A stretch of DNA of 8,698 nt, from NCBI GenBank assembly GCA_028688235.1, contig JAQTYP010000124.1:1-8698 (forward strand), in the 5' to 3' direction. This DNA comes from Methylomonas sp. GTDB lineage: Bacteria > Pseudomonadota > Gammaproteobacteria > Methylococcales > Methylomonadaceae. Under the pieces are notes generated by a model, which was not told where the DNA came from, ran no database searches, and saw only the letters and a program-made list of their open reading frames with translations. Position 1 is the stretch's first letter; each line of letters begins with the position of its first letter. Below, piece after piece: positions 1 to 6,588 of the stretch. Position numbers and translations under genes: made by a program.

Positions 1-60
1 TCCATCAGGTTCTCCTCTTGCGTTTGCTTGGCGGCTCACGCTCTGGAGTTTCCTGATGGA
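1..60. repeat. Imperfect inverted repeat / long hairpin at window edge
   Basis: TCCATCAGG (1-9) pairs perfectly with CCTGATGGA (52-60). Inside it, CTCC (12-15) can pair with GGAG (45-48) and GCG (20-22) with CGC (39-41), so the whole stretch can fold into one interrupted hairpin. It sits just before a terminator-like stem. It could be the 3' untranslated end of a gene lying before the window, or the right end of an insertion sequence; hairpin ends of this kind are known from IS200/IS605 elements. No transposase fragment is visible, so neither reading is proven. The hairpin may extend beyond position 1. Confidence 0.4.
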
Positions 61-87
61 CTCCTCTAAATGTCAAACTTTTGCTGT

Positions 88-120
88 CTCCCCGGCTGAG
101 CCGGGGGATTTCTCATTTTT
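88..120 (+). terminator. Terminator-like GC hairpin with T-rich tail
   Basis: CCCCGGC (90-96) pairs with GCCGGGG (100-106) around a TGA loop, and one further T-G wobble extends the stem. The stem is followed by GATTTCTCATTTTT, with five T residues at 116-120. This is the usual form of an intrinsic terminator for a rightward transcript entering from before the window. The T-run starts several bases after the stem, so efficiency may be modest. A stem of this kind also occurs at the right end of some IS200/IS605 elements. Confidence 0.55.
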
Positions 121-701
121 GGTTAAATCAAGCGATCTCGAACCTATTGTCAAGCGTCGAGGCGCTGGTGTATCGAGCGTTTTGCAGGAGAGGCTGATTT
201 TAGTGCAAATTCGCCAAATCCACCTGCGATGTCAAAATGGGTAAAACCAAATCCAGCGATTCACGGAGAGCCATTCCTGCAGGACGTAATGTTCGATGAG
301 TAGGCTCGGCATAAATGTCTTGGTCGATAAGCTTAAAAGGCTTATTGCAAACCGGAATGCATATAACTGCTTCGTCAATATAAAATAGCCCGATTAACCT
401 GCGGGAAGCCACTGCTGCAACGGAACTGGGTCTGCTGCAAACGAAACGCAGGCAGCCGAGATGGGTGCGGGAAGTTTTTGGCTCGAGGAAGTTCGGTTAA
501 TGTGCTCGCTCAAAGGCGCCGGTAATTTGTAGGCAAACTGGCCAGATTCTCGGAAAGCCTTGTGGTTTGTCCGGCGCTTAGTATGTAACCATGGGGAAAT
601 ACGGAAGCAGGGCCTATGTGAAAGTCGTCCAAAGCCGGTCGGTCCGCCGGAAGGCAACGTGTTTTGGCGATTACCTAATGACAACATAATCTGGAATTGA
701 A
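121..701. other. Long stretch without a supportable gene
   Basis: About 580 bases contain no open frame with a credible start, ribosome site and recognisable product. Two leftward open frames (200-412 and 394-687) lack ribosome sites and resemble no family I know. A small stem, ATAAGC (327-332) with GCTTAT (340-345), has no T-run after it. The last part must hold the promoter of the NikR-like gene. The best guess is TTGGCG (664-669) and CATAAT (685-690), but the 15-base spacer is short, so this is weak. The stretch may be degraded DNA beside a former mobile element. Confidence 0.5.
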
Positions 702-1193
702 ATGACTAAGCACGCTTCTAAGAATTCGGAAATCAAAAACGACACAAAACGTCTGGCGAGCCGGATCAGTATGACACTTCCGGAAGACCTGTTGACCGAA
801 CTCGACGCTATGGTCAACGAACGCGGCTTTGCCAATCGTTCTCAAGCCATCGCCAAAATCCTTCACCGCTCGCTCGTTGAACATCGTAACGAAGTCGGCG
901 ATCACGTGATGGTCGGCACCATAACGCTGTTTTATGACAATTTGGCGACAGGCGTACAGCAAAAGTTGTCTGACTTGCAGCGTCAAAATATTGCGGAGGT
1001 CATTTCATCGCTCCACGTGTTGCTCGACGGCGAGCGGACATTGGAGGTGATCCTGGTGCAAGGGCCGCCGGCGAAAATACAACAAATCGCCGACGCTATG
1101 ATCACACTTCGCGGTGTACTGTGGGGGCGACTGGAACTCGTTGCCGCACTCATCCCGCAATTGCATCCTTTTTCACATCCGGCGGAAAAGTGA
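702..1193 (+). CDS. NikR-like ribbon-helix-helix transcriptional regulator with a degenerate nickel site
   Basis: This 163-residue protein has the two-domain layout of NikR: a DNA-binding CopG-type ribbon-helix-helix and a C-terminal ACT-like ligand-binding domain. The first domain covers residues 20-60, with RISMTLPEDLL as the strand and NRSQAIAKIL as the second helix. The second runs from about 68 to 150 and includes LHVLLDG and LRGVLWGRLELV. In E. coli NikR the nickel ligands are His76, His87, His89 and Cys95. Aligned by eye, these positions are Arg94, His105, Leu107 and Thr113 here, so only one ligand remains. Nickel sensing as in E. coli is therefore unlikely, and it may bind another metal or ligand. 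The first 17 residues are an extra basic arm. The ATG at 702 has only a weak ribosome site (TGGA near 692). Its target is unknown. The convergent molybdenum-type enzyme is a neighbour but not shown to be a target. The stop codon lies inside a small stem (1188-1193 with 1211-1216). Confidence 0.8.
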   Translation: MTKHASKNSEIKNDTKRLASRISMTLPEDLLTELDAMVNERGFANRSQAIAKILHRSLVEHRNEVGDHVMVGTITLFYDNLATGVQQKLSDLQRQNIAEVISSLHVLLDGERTLEVILVQGPPAKIQQIADAMITLRGVLWGRLELVAALIPQLHPFSHPAEK

Positions 1194-1227
1194 TGGCGCC
1201 CGTTGAGTGCTCACTTAAACAACAAAT

Positions 1228-2997
1228 TTAGAGGTCCAATACCACATCCGAAATTGGTATGGTGCAGCAAATAAAGGTTTCCTCGGGTGACAGCGGATCG
1301 ACGAGTTCCAGATAATCGACAGAGCCTGAAAGAATTGTTGTTGTGCAGGATTGGCAGGTGCCGGCGCGGCAAGCGAATGGTGGCCGCAGTCCGTTGGCTT
1401 CGGCCAAATCGAGTAGCGTCCCTTGATCGGGCGTCCATTGAACGGAAAGACCGGATTTATAGAAGGTCACGGTGTATTCTGCGCCTGCTGTTTCGAATGC
1501 GAGCCGGGTTGTATTTTTGGAACGCGCTGCAAAGGCTTCGATATGGATTCGATTTTCCGGAATTCCCGCGTGTTTCAATATCCCTTCGACTTCGTCCAGA
1601 AACCCCAAAGGTCCGCACAAGAAAAAGCTTGCGGCCTCTAAATCCAGCTCTGTCAGCAGATCCTCGTCTATACGGCCTTGTTTTGTATATTCCGACGGCC
1701 TGGATTCGAACTCGGCTTCGGCTAGAAAAATGGCCTTCAGATGGCTGTGTTTTTTGCAAAGCGCTTCGATAGCGTGCTGGAAGCAACGTTCGCTATCGTT
1801 ACGGACGGCATAAACCAGCGTGGTCGTGCAGTGAGAAGCGGCGGCGTGTTCAAACATGGCAAACAGCGGCGTAACGCCAACGCCGCCGGCGAATAGCACG
1901 CGTGGCGAGTCGTCGGTTTCGTCGATAAAGAAGCGCCCACCAGGCGCTTTGACCTGCAGTTCGTCGCCGACTTGCACGGAATCGTGTAAATAGCGCGACA
2001 TTGACGCGCTTTGATTTTTTTCCTCAATAGCTTGCATCCGTTTGACCGTTATTCGGAAAGTATTGGCAACCGTCTGGCATGAAGACAGCGAATAGGGTCT
2101 AACCAGCGCACCGTACTCAGGGAGTTCCGCACGTAGCGAAATATGTTGCCCCGGTAGGTACGCTGGTAATTCCGCGCCGTCGTTCGGTGTTAAATATAAC
2201 GACAAGATGCCTGCGGCTTCCATTTCGCGCTGTGTTACGGTAAAGGCCTTGAAGTCGGACCACCCCTTGCCTTGGCGGGCCAGCGTCAACGCCGAAGCAC
2301 GCTTGCTCAGCAACGCTTGCCATTCCGGCGATAAATCCACGGCATTTCGCGCAAATTTCAGTGCCGCCAGCGTCGCATTTGGATCGTAACAAGCGCGAAC
2401 GAACTCGCGGATTGTCGGCGATAGCGTGGAAACGGGTTCGTGTATCAAGCGATCTCCGGCCATCACAGTCCCCGCATGCAATACCCGCGCATAAAACCCA
2501 ACCCGGCCGTCTTCCAAAAACGTTTTTGAAAATCCTGGGTCTTCGTTGAGCGTCATCGCCAATTTAAAGCAAGATATGCGCGGCTCGCTAATTTGCATCA
2601 CTAACTTCCCGCAAATCAAAAGATCGCCAATTCGGATGGTGTCTTCGGTCAGATTGTCTACCGTTAGGTTTTCTCCAAAGGTACCCGATGTCAGTTTTCT
2701 CCCCAAAAAGGACTCCCAATAGGCATATCCGGGCAATCCGTAAATATATACGGCTTTATGCGGGCCACCGTGGCAGCGTAAATCGGCTTGCTCGTCGTCT
2801 TCTACGCCGTTCATGCCGATGTGAACCAAGCCGCTGACCGCTTGTTTAAAAATACCGGTCGGTACGGTTTTACCTTTAAAAACGACGTTCGCGACTTTAC
2901 TGACATTGATGGAAGTAATACAAGCGTCAGCCGACTGGTTCGACTGGCGCCGGCCGGTAAATTCGGCATGCGGATTTGTTTCGGATCGATTGATCAT
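1228..2997 (-). CDS. MOSC domain - FAD/NAD(P)H reductase - [2Fe-2S] ferredoxin fusion protein
   Basis: The 589-residue protein has three functional parts. Residues 25-190 form a MOSC domain of the YiiM type: CHGGPHKAVY (75-84), FGENL (107-111) and EPRISC, whose Cys143 is the expected molybdenum ligand. A short helical segment (190-230) follows, as in YiiM. Residues 250-465 are a ferredoxin-reductase module with the FAD motif RPYSLSS (300-306), nucleotide motif GGVGVTP (371-377) and CGP (461-463). Residues 497-589 are a plant-type ferredoxin with Cys543, Cys548, Cys551 and Cys577 or 578. Electrons would pass from NAD(P)H to FAD, to the iron-sulfur cluster and to the molybdenum cofactor. YiiM and YcbX reduce N-hydroxylated compounds with separate reductase partners, so this enzyme probably does a similar reduction alone; the substrate is inferred. 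The protein is probably cytoplasmic, since no signal peptide or membrane segment is visible. The frame continues upstream to a GTG at 3114 without a ribosome site. The ATG at 2997 has AAGG seven bases ahead and gives the expected length, so it is chosen. Confidence 0.9.
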   Translation of the reverse strand: MINRSETNPHAEFTGRRQSNQSADACITSINVSKVANVVFKGKTVPTGIFKQAVSGLVHIGMNGVEDDEQADLRCHGGPHKAVYIYGLPGYAYWESFLGRKLTSGTFGENLTVDNLTEDTIRIGDLLICGKLVMQISEPRISCFKLAMTLNEDPGFSKTFLEDGRVGFYARVLHAGTVMAGDRLIHEPVSTLSPTIREFVRACYDPNATLAALKFARNAVDLSPEWQALLSKRASALTLARQGKGWSDFKAFTVTQREMEAAGILSLYLTPNDGAELPAYLPGQHISLRAELPEYGALVRPYSLSSCQTVANTFRITVKRMQAIEEKNQSASMSRYLHDSVQVGDELQVKAPGGRFFIDETDDSPRVLFAGGVGVTPLFAMFEHAAASHCTTTLVYAVRNDSERCFQHAIEALCKKHSHLKAIFLAEAEFESRPSEYTKQGRIDEDLLTELDLEAASFFLCGPLGFLDEVEGILKHAGIPENRIHIEAFAARSKNTTRLAFETAGAEYTVTFYKSGLSVQWTPDQGTLLDLAEANGLRPPFACRAGTCQSCTTTILSGSVDYLELVDPLSPEETFICCTIPISDVVLDL

Positions 2998-3045
2998 GGC
3001 TTGGCCTTCGGTTGAGTTAACAATTGATTCATGTCGAGCGGCATC

Positions 3046-3066
3046 CTTATCAGCGTCGCCGATAAG
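3046..3066. repeat. Inverted repeat CTTATC-N9-GATAAG upstream of the MOSC fusion gene
   Basis: CTTATC (3046-3051) and GATAAG (3061-3066) are perfect inverted half-sites around nine bases. They lie 49-69 bases upstream of the chosen ATG of the MOSC fusion gene. The repeat could be a dimer operator, or a leader hairpin if transcription starts near 3110. There is no T-run after it, so it is not a terminator. Short repeats of this size occur by chance, so confidence is low. Confidence 0.25.
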
Positions 3067-3207
3067 CTTGGTTCGGGCATAGAAGCGGCTCAACTGTGCC
3101 AAATAAAGTATCACGTTTTTATAAAAAAGTAATACTATTTGTACCTAACCTATTGCCTCGATTTTGATTTTTGTAATAGCCGATAGCCGTTAAGTTTTGC
3201 GTCTGGC

Positions 3208-3226
3208 AAAAAACGATCTGGTCGTT
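3208..3226 (-). terminator. Short intrinsic terminator after the methyltransferase gene
   Basis: Read leftward, AACGA-CCAGA-TCGTT forms a five-pair stem (3226-3212) followed by a run of T (six A residues at 3208-3213 on the + strand, two of them shared with the stem). It begins five bases after the methyltransferase stop codon. The stem is short and only partly GC, so it may be weak. Confidence 0.4.
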
Positions 3227-3230
3227 ACAA

Positions 3231-3914
3231 TTAGTCGGGCATTTCGCCAACGAAAATTATCGAGGCTGGTCTCTGATTTGTTGGGTGGATCGGCTCACGA
3301 ACCGCGCTGAGCCGAAATCCGTTAGCCACGAACAAGCTTATCCAACTTTCAATTGTTCTAAAATACCACGGTGCCGGGTCGGAGAAATCGCAACTAAATC
3401 CAGCCCATGAACCTTCTCGCCATCCATCCCGGTAGGGAAGGTCGCCACAAGAGATAATCGGGTGTAACGTTTGGACGATCAACGAACCACGCGAATTTAA
3501 CAGCGATGGAGCTTTCTTAAATATCCCTTCTACTGAATCCTTTCCGAAAAGCGAGAAATTACAGACGGCTATGTCTACTGTCGCTCCGAGTTTTTGGTAA
3601 GCAATATCCTCGTAAGACATTACTCGAAAATCTCCGACCCCGGCATGTTGAGCTGCTTCAATAAACGCCGCTGCGCCGTCTAAGCCGATTACATCGATAC
3701 CATTGACCGCAAGTTCGTGAACCAGCCATCCTTCACCGCAGCCTATATCGATAACAGAGCGAGGTGAACGATCGAGTATTGTGTCGACAATAGCTTGATT
3801 GGTAATCAGTTTTCGGCTCTCGATACGATTCTTTCGCACGGCAACAGTCCACGGTAGCGTGTTCTTGCGCCATGATTCGATAATTTTTGCTTCAGTGAAT
3901 AGTTCAGTATTCAT
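3231..3914 (-). CDS. Class I SAM-dependent methyltransferase, substrate unknown
   Basis: The 227-residue protein has a Rossmann-type methyltransferase core. Motif I is VIDIGCGEG (54-62), which binds S-adenosylmethionine. Asp79 in IGLDG ends the second strand and should hold the ribose hydroxyls. VCNFSLFG (117-124) and the LIVQTLHP segment (145-152) fit strands four and five. The N-terminal arm, with SWRKN and PWTVAVRKN before IESRK, resembles a widespread uncharacterised group annotated only as class I methyltransferases. No residue pattern points to a specific substrate such as quinone, RNA or protein. The ATG at 3914 has a GAG-type ribosome site about seven bases ahead. The gene is separated from both neighbours by about 200 bases and followed by its own weak terminator, so it is probably transcribed alone. 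Confidence 0.85.
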   Translation of the reverse strand: MNTELFTEAKIIESWRKNTLPWTVAVRKNRIESRKLITNQAIVDTILDRSPRSVIDIGCGEGWLVHELAVNGIDVIGLDGAAAFIEAAQHAGVGDFRVMSYEDIAYQKLGATVDIAVCNFSLFGKDSVEGIFKKAPSLLNSRGSLIVQTLHPIISCGDLPYRDGWREGSWAGFSCDFSDPAPWYFRTIESWISLFVANGFRLSAVREPIHPTNQRPASIIFVGEMPD

Positions 3915-4113
3915 TCGATCTCAAGACTGGTGGTCGGTTGTAGTAATTGGCTTTTCCGGTTTTTGCACCACACTCTTGCGTAAAGATAAATTAGACATCT
4001 CTATAGAATGCCAAACGCATTAAGCCAGGCTTTTCCAAGCTCGACGCGTCGCGTACGTATCGATTGTGTTTAGTGCAAAGGCCGCTGGGCGAATGTACTG
4101 CTCGCAAAGCATG

Positions 4114-5634
4114 TCATAGAATTTCACTTATCCGGCAAACTCCACTGACATTCTGCTCCGGTCTGAACGCCGAGAAACCCAAAACCAAACCGCTGGGCGG
4201 CTTACGTTCGATGCCGTAAAACGATAACGGCCGTGCTTCAATGCCGCCTTGTTTTAAGCGCTCGGTTACCTCAACGTCGTCGAACCCTTCCGGCAGGTAT
4301 GCGCAGGCATCGAGTCCGGTGGAAATCGGGCAAACATCGAGTAGACCTTTCAACTGATTATCGCAGGCGGTAATAAACGATTCGGCGCGTTCCTGGTAGA
4401 TCATCTTCATCCGTCTCAAATGTCTGGCGTAGTGGCCTTCGGCAATAAATTCGCTCAGCACAACTTGGGCTTCCTGTCCGACATGGCGGCAGGTCAAGCT
4501 CATTGCCGACGCAAGCGGCATTTGCAGCCACTGAGGTACTACTGCATAAGCCAAACGGATACTCGGAAACAGCAATTTGCTGAACGTGCCCATATAAATT
4601 ACCCGATCGCTGGCATCAAGACTTTTGATGGGTGCCATCGGAGTACCGTGGAAGCGGAACTCGCCATCGTAATCGTCTTCGAGTATCGTAGTTTGATGGC
4701 GCACTGCCCAATCTAGCAGCGCGATTCGGCGTTCAAGACTTAGTGCTGGGCCAATTGGAGATTGGTGGGCGGAAGTCACGTAGGCCAGTTTGGCGTGAGG
4801 AGCCTTTTGAATTGCCGCTTCGATATCCATGCCGTTCGAATCAATCGGTACGGCATGCACCCGTGCGCCGACGGCGGCAAACAAGGTTTTGGCGCCGGGA
4901 TAACCGGGGTCCTCCATCCACACCGTATCGCCTGGATCGATCAGCAAGCGTGCGCACAAATCCAGCGTTTGCTGGGCGCTGTGGGTGATGATCACTTGCT
5001 CCGGTGTGCAGGTAATGCGCTGCGTATACCGTAAATGCTCTGCGATCGAAGCGCGTAACGGATGGTAACCGGTCGGATCAGCGTAACCCATTTTTCGCGG
5101 ACGCAAGGCATTCGCACGTTTGGAGGCAATACGGTTCCATATCTTCAACGGAAAGTGCTCGAAATCCGGTTGATTGGGTTTGAAAGGAACAGGAGCGGAT
5201 TCGGCGGCACCGAAAAAAAAAGGGCTGTCCGCCAGTACTTGACCCAATTGAGAAAGCCGGCCTTGCTGCGAAACCGCGGCGCGGTCTTGTGGGGCGGGTG
5301 AACTATCCAAACTATCCGGCAGTTTGGCTGAGACAAACGTGCCTTTGCCAGTATGGGACGCAATATAGCCTTCCGCCAATAATTGTTCATAGCCCAAAAC
5401 CACCATGCTGCGGGAAACAGCGTAGTGTTTGGCGAAATCTCGGGTAGTGGGCAGTCTGACGTTGGGTTTCAAACGGCCACTTAAAATGGCCAAGCGTATC
5501 TCGCGGTAAACCCAATCTTTGATCGAGCATTGCGCCGGTTTCGCCGCAATGGAAAGTTCAATCTGTTCCGCTAATCTCACAATTCTTTTTCGGCAAATTG
5601 GTTTGGTAATTTTTTCACTTATTGGTATTTTCAT
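4114..5634 (-). CDS. MocR/GabR/PdxR-family regulator (GntR-type winged helix fused to a PLP aminotransferase fold)
   Basis: The 506-residue protein has the length and layout of MocR regulators. Residues 38-103 are a GntR-type winged helix, with IRLAILSGRLKP, LPTTRDFA and the recognition-helix region VSRSMVVLGYEQL, ending in GKGTF. A linker rich in Ser, Pro and Gln (105-140) leads to a fold-type I aminotransferase domain (150-506). The expected pyridoxal phosphate lysine is Lys353 in GTFSKLLFPS, and DDYDGEF (320-326) is the usual conserved stretch. In this family the domain senses an amine- or vitamin B6-type ligand and normally does not serve metabolism. It is divergent from the AhpD-like operon, with 62 bases between the two start codons, so it is the likely regulator of that operon and of itself. 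The ATG at 5634 has a poor ribosome site. A GTG at 5580 would drop the first 18 residues, which lie before the winged helix, so the start is uncertain. Confidence 0.93.
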   Translation of the reverse strand: MKIPISEKITKPICRKRIVRLAEQIELSIAAKPAQCSIKDWVYREIRLAILSGRLKPNVRLPTTRDFAKHYAVSRSMVVLGYEQLLAEGYIASHTGKGTFVSAKLPDSLDSSPAPQDRAAVSQQGRLSQLGQVLADSPFFFGAAESAPVPFKPNQPDFEHFPLKIWNRIASKRANALRPRKMGYADPTGYHPLRASIAEHLRYTQRITCTPEQVIITHSAQQTLDLCARLLIDPGDTVWMEDPGYPGAKTLFAAVGARVHAVPIDSNGMDIEAAIQKAPHAKLAYVTSAHQSPIGPALSLERRIALLDWAVRHQTTILEDDYDGEFRFHGTPMAPIKSLDASDRVIYMGTFSKLLFPSIRLAYAVVPQWLQMPLASAMSLTCRHVGQEAQVVLSEFIAEGHYARHLRRMKMIYQERAESFITACDNQLKGLLDVCPISTGLDACAYLPEGFDDVEVTERLKQGGIEARPLSFYGIERKPPSGLVLGFSAFRPEQNVSGVCRISEIL

Positions 5635-5665
5635 TAAACCATTCGATTGGTGAGAATAGCACCAA
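5597..5665. promoter_or_regulatory. Candidate MocR operator: three ATTGGT direct repeats plus an inverted copy
   Basis: ATTGGT occurs at 5597-5602, 5621-5626 and 5646-5651, that is at 24 and 25 bp intervals on one strand. TTGGTG of the third copy (5647-5652) faces CACCAA (5660-5665) across seven bases. A near copy, TTTGGT, abuts the first repeat. The second copy reads ATTGGTAT and so contains the complement of ATACCA, the box I recall for Bacillus subtilis GabR, which also uses widely spaced direct repeats. Copies one and two lie inside the first codons of the regulator gene if its ATG is real. The third copy overlaps possible promoters: rightward TTGGTG (5647-5652) with TCAAAT (5671-5676), and leftward TTGTTG (5682-5677) with TATTCT (5658-5653). 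Both promoters are weak matches. Confidence 0.5.
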
Positions 5666-5696
5666 CTTCATCAAATCAACAACACAGGAGTCGCAA

Positions 5697-6131
5697 ATGA
5701 TCAAACGCTTCAGCTATCAAACCAGCGGCTATCAGGCCATGTACGGTTTGCATCAATACTTACAGGGTTGCGGGCTTGATCATGGCTTGCTTGAACTGAT
5801 ACGGCTGCGCATCTCACAAATCAACGGCTGTGCTTATTGCATCAATATGCATGCGCCATTGGCGCAACAGAGCGGCATATCCATCGTTAAGATCCATCTG
5901 GTGGCGGCGTGGAAGGAAGCCACTGTGTTTTCCGAGCGGGAACTTGCTGCTCTGGCTTGGGCAGAGGCCGTCACGGTGCTAAGAGATGCCGAAGTGCCTG
6001 AGTCCGTCTATCAGTTAGCTAAAGTGCAATTCAGTGAAAACGAATTATCCGATCTGACACTCGCAGTAGCCGAAATGAACGCCTGGAACCGGTTGATGGT
6101 TGCATCGAGAACGCCGCCGGAAATCGGGTAA
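5697..6131 (+). CDS. AhpD-like / carboxymuconolactone decarboxylase family protein
   Basis: The 144-residue protein belongs to the AhpD/CMD helical fold. The active-site signature is present: Glu33, then SQINGC, with Cys45 and Cys48 in CAYC and His52. In AhpD the two cysteines and the histidine reduce peroxides, with the glutamate in a proton relay. The dicysteine pair suggests a thiol-dependent alkylhydroperoxidase rather than a carboxymuconolactone decarboxylase, although the family name covers both. The ATG at 5697 has a strong AGGAG (5686-5690) six bases ahead; an earlier in-frame ATG at 5622 lies inside the divergent regulator and is rejected. It is the first gene of a three-gene operon, ten bases before the acetyltransferase. 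Pairing of such a gene with a divergent MocR regulator is common in proteobacteria. Confidence 0.92.
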   Translation: MIKRFSYQTSGYQAMYGLHQYLQGCGLDHGLLELIRLRISQINGCAYCINMHAPLAQQSGISIVKIHLVAAWKEATVFSERELAALAWAEAVTVLRDAEVPESVYQLAKVQFSENELSDLTLAVAEMNAWNRLMVASRTPPEIG

Positions 6132-6141
6132 GCGGAATTCA

Positions 6142-6588
6142 ATGATGCAATCTATTGACGAGATTATTGAAAACGATGACATCGAGGCGGTTTACCCACT
6201 GATGAGCATACTTCGTCCCCATTTATCGAATGCAGAGGCATTTGTAGCCCAAGTGCAGCGTCAAGCTCAAGCCGGTTATCGTTTGTCGGGATTCCGTCGT
6301 AACCGACGATGGCAAGGTCTGATTGGGTTCCGGCTGAGCGAAAACCTGATGTACGGCAAGTTTTTGTATGTGGATGATCTTGTAGTTGAACCATCCAGCC
6401 AAAACTGTGGTATCGGAAGAAACTTAATCGAATATGTCAGAAAATATGCGCGGACGTTTGATTGTGCAAATTTAGTGCTCGATACAGGCTTGTATATGCC
6501 TTATGCCCAGCGGTTTTATTACCGGCAAGGCCTATTAGCCAAAGGCATGCACTTTGTTGAAAGCCTCGATGGAGTTAGCCATGCCTAG
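6142..6588 (+). CDS. GNAT-family N-acetyltransferase
   Basis: The 148-residue protein shows the GNAT fold. Motif A, which grips the pyrophosphate of acetyl-CoA, is seen as strand LYVDDLVVEP followed by QNCGIG (87-92) and a helix NLIEYVRKYAR. Motif B appears as YAQRFYYRQGL (121-131). The acetyl acceptor cannot be told from the sequence; small stress-related amines are a reasonable guess in this operon. Two adjacent ATG codons (6142 and 6145) follow GCGGAA, and the first is chosen. A start at 6100 would overlap the preceding gene by 32 bases and add an Arg/Lys-rich stretch that looks like readthrough of that gene's tail. The end overlaps the next gene by eight bases. Confidence 0.88.
   Translation: MMQSIDEIIENDDIEAVYPLMSILRPHLSNAEAFVAQVQRQAQAGYRLSGFRRNRRWQGLIGFRLSENLMYGKFLYVDDLVVEPSSQNCGIGRNLIEYVRKYARTFDCANLVLDTGLYMPYAQRFYYRQGLLAKGMHFVESLDGVSHA

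Noticed and set aside
326..335. GATAAGCTT shared between 326-334 and 3061-3069
   Set aside because: A match of this length between two places in 8.7 kb is expected by chance many times over.
200..412. Leftward 70-codon open frame
   Set aside because: It starts with GTG without a ribosome site and matches no family I know. The frame is open only to about 503 upstream with no ATG before 412. It could be a decayed fragment, but this cannot be supported.
581..602. GTAT-N14-ATAC as a NikR-type operator
   Set aside because: Known NikR sites that I recall have about 20 bases between GTAT/GTGT and ATAC/ACAC, and this lies 100 bases upstream of the start codon. The four-base half-sites are easily found by chance.
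394..687. Leftward 97-codon open frame
   Set aside because: Its composition (many Pro, Ser, Arg and His) looks non-coding, it has no ribosome site, and it overlaps the other weak frame and the promoter region of the NikR-like gene.
3176..3189. Tandem ATAGCCG x2
   Set aside because: Only two copies of a seven-base unit with no further context; too little to call a repeat element.
4042..4051. Palindrome CGACGCGTCG in the gap between the methyltransferase and MocR genes
   Set aside because: It is downstream of the MocR gene and about 130 bases upstream of the methyltransferase start, has no T-run and no second copy; function cannot be supported.
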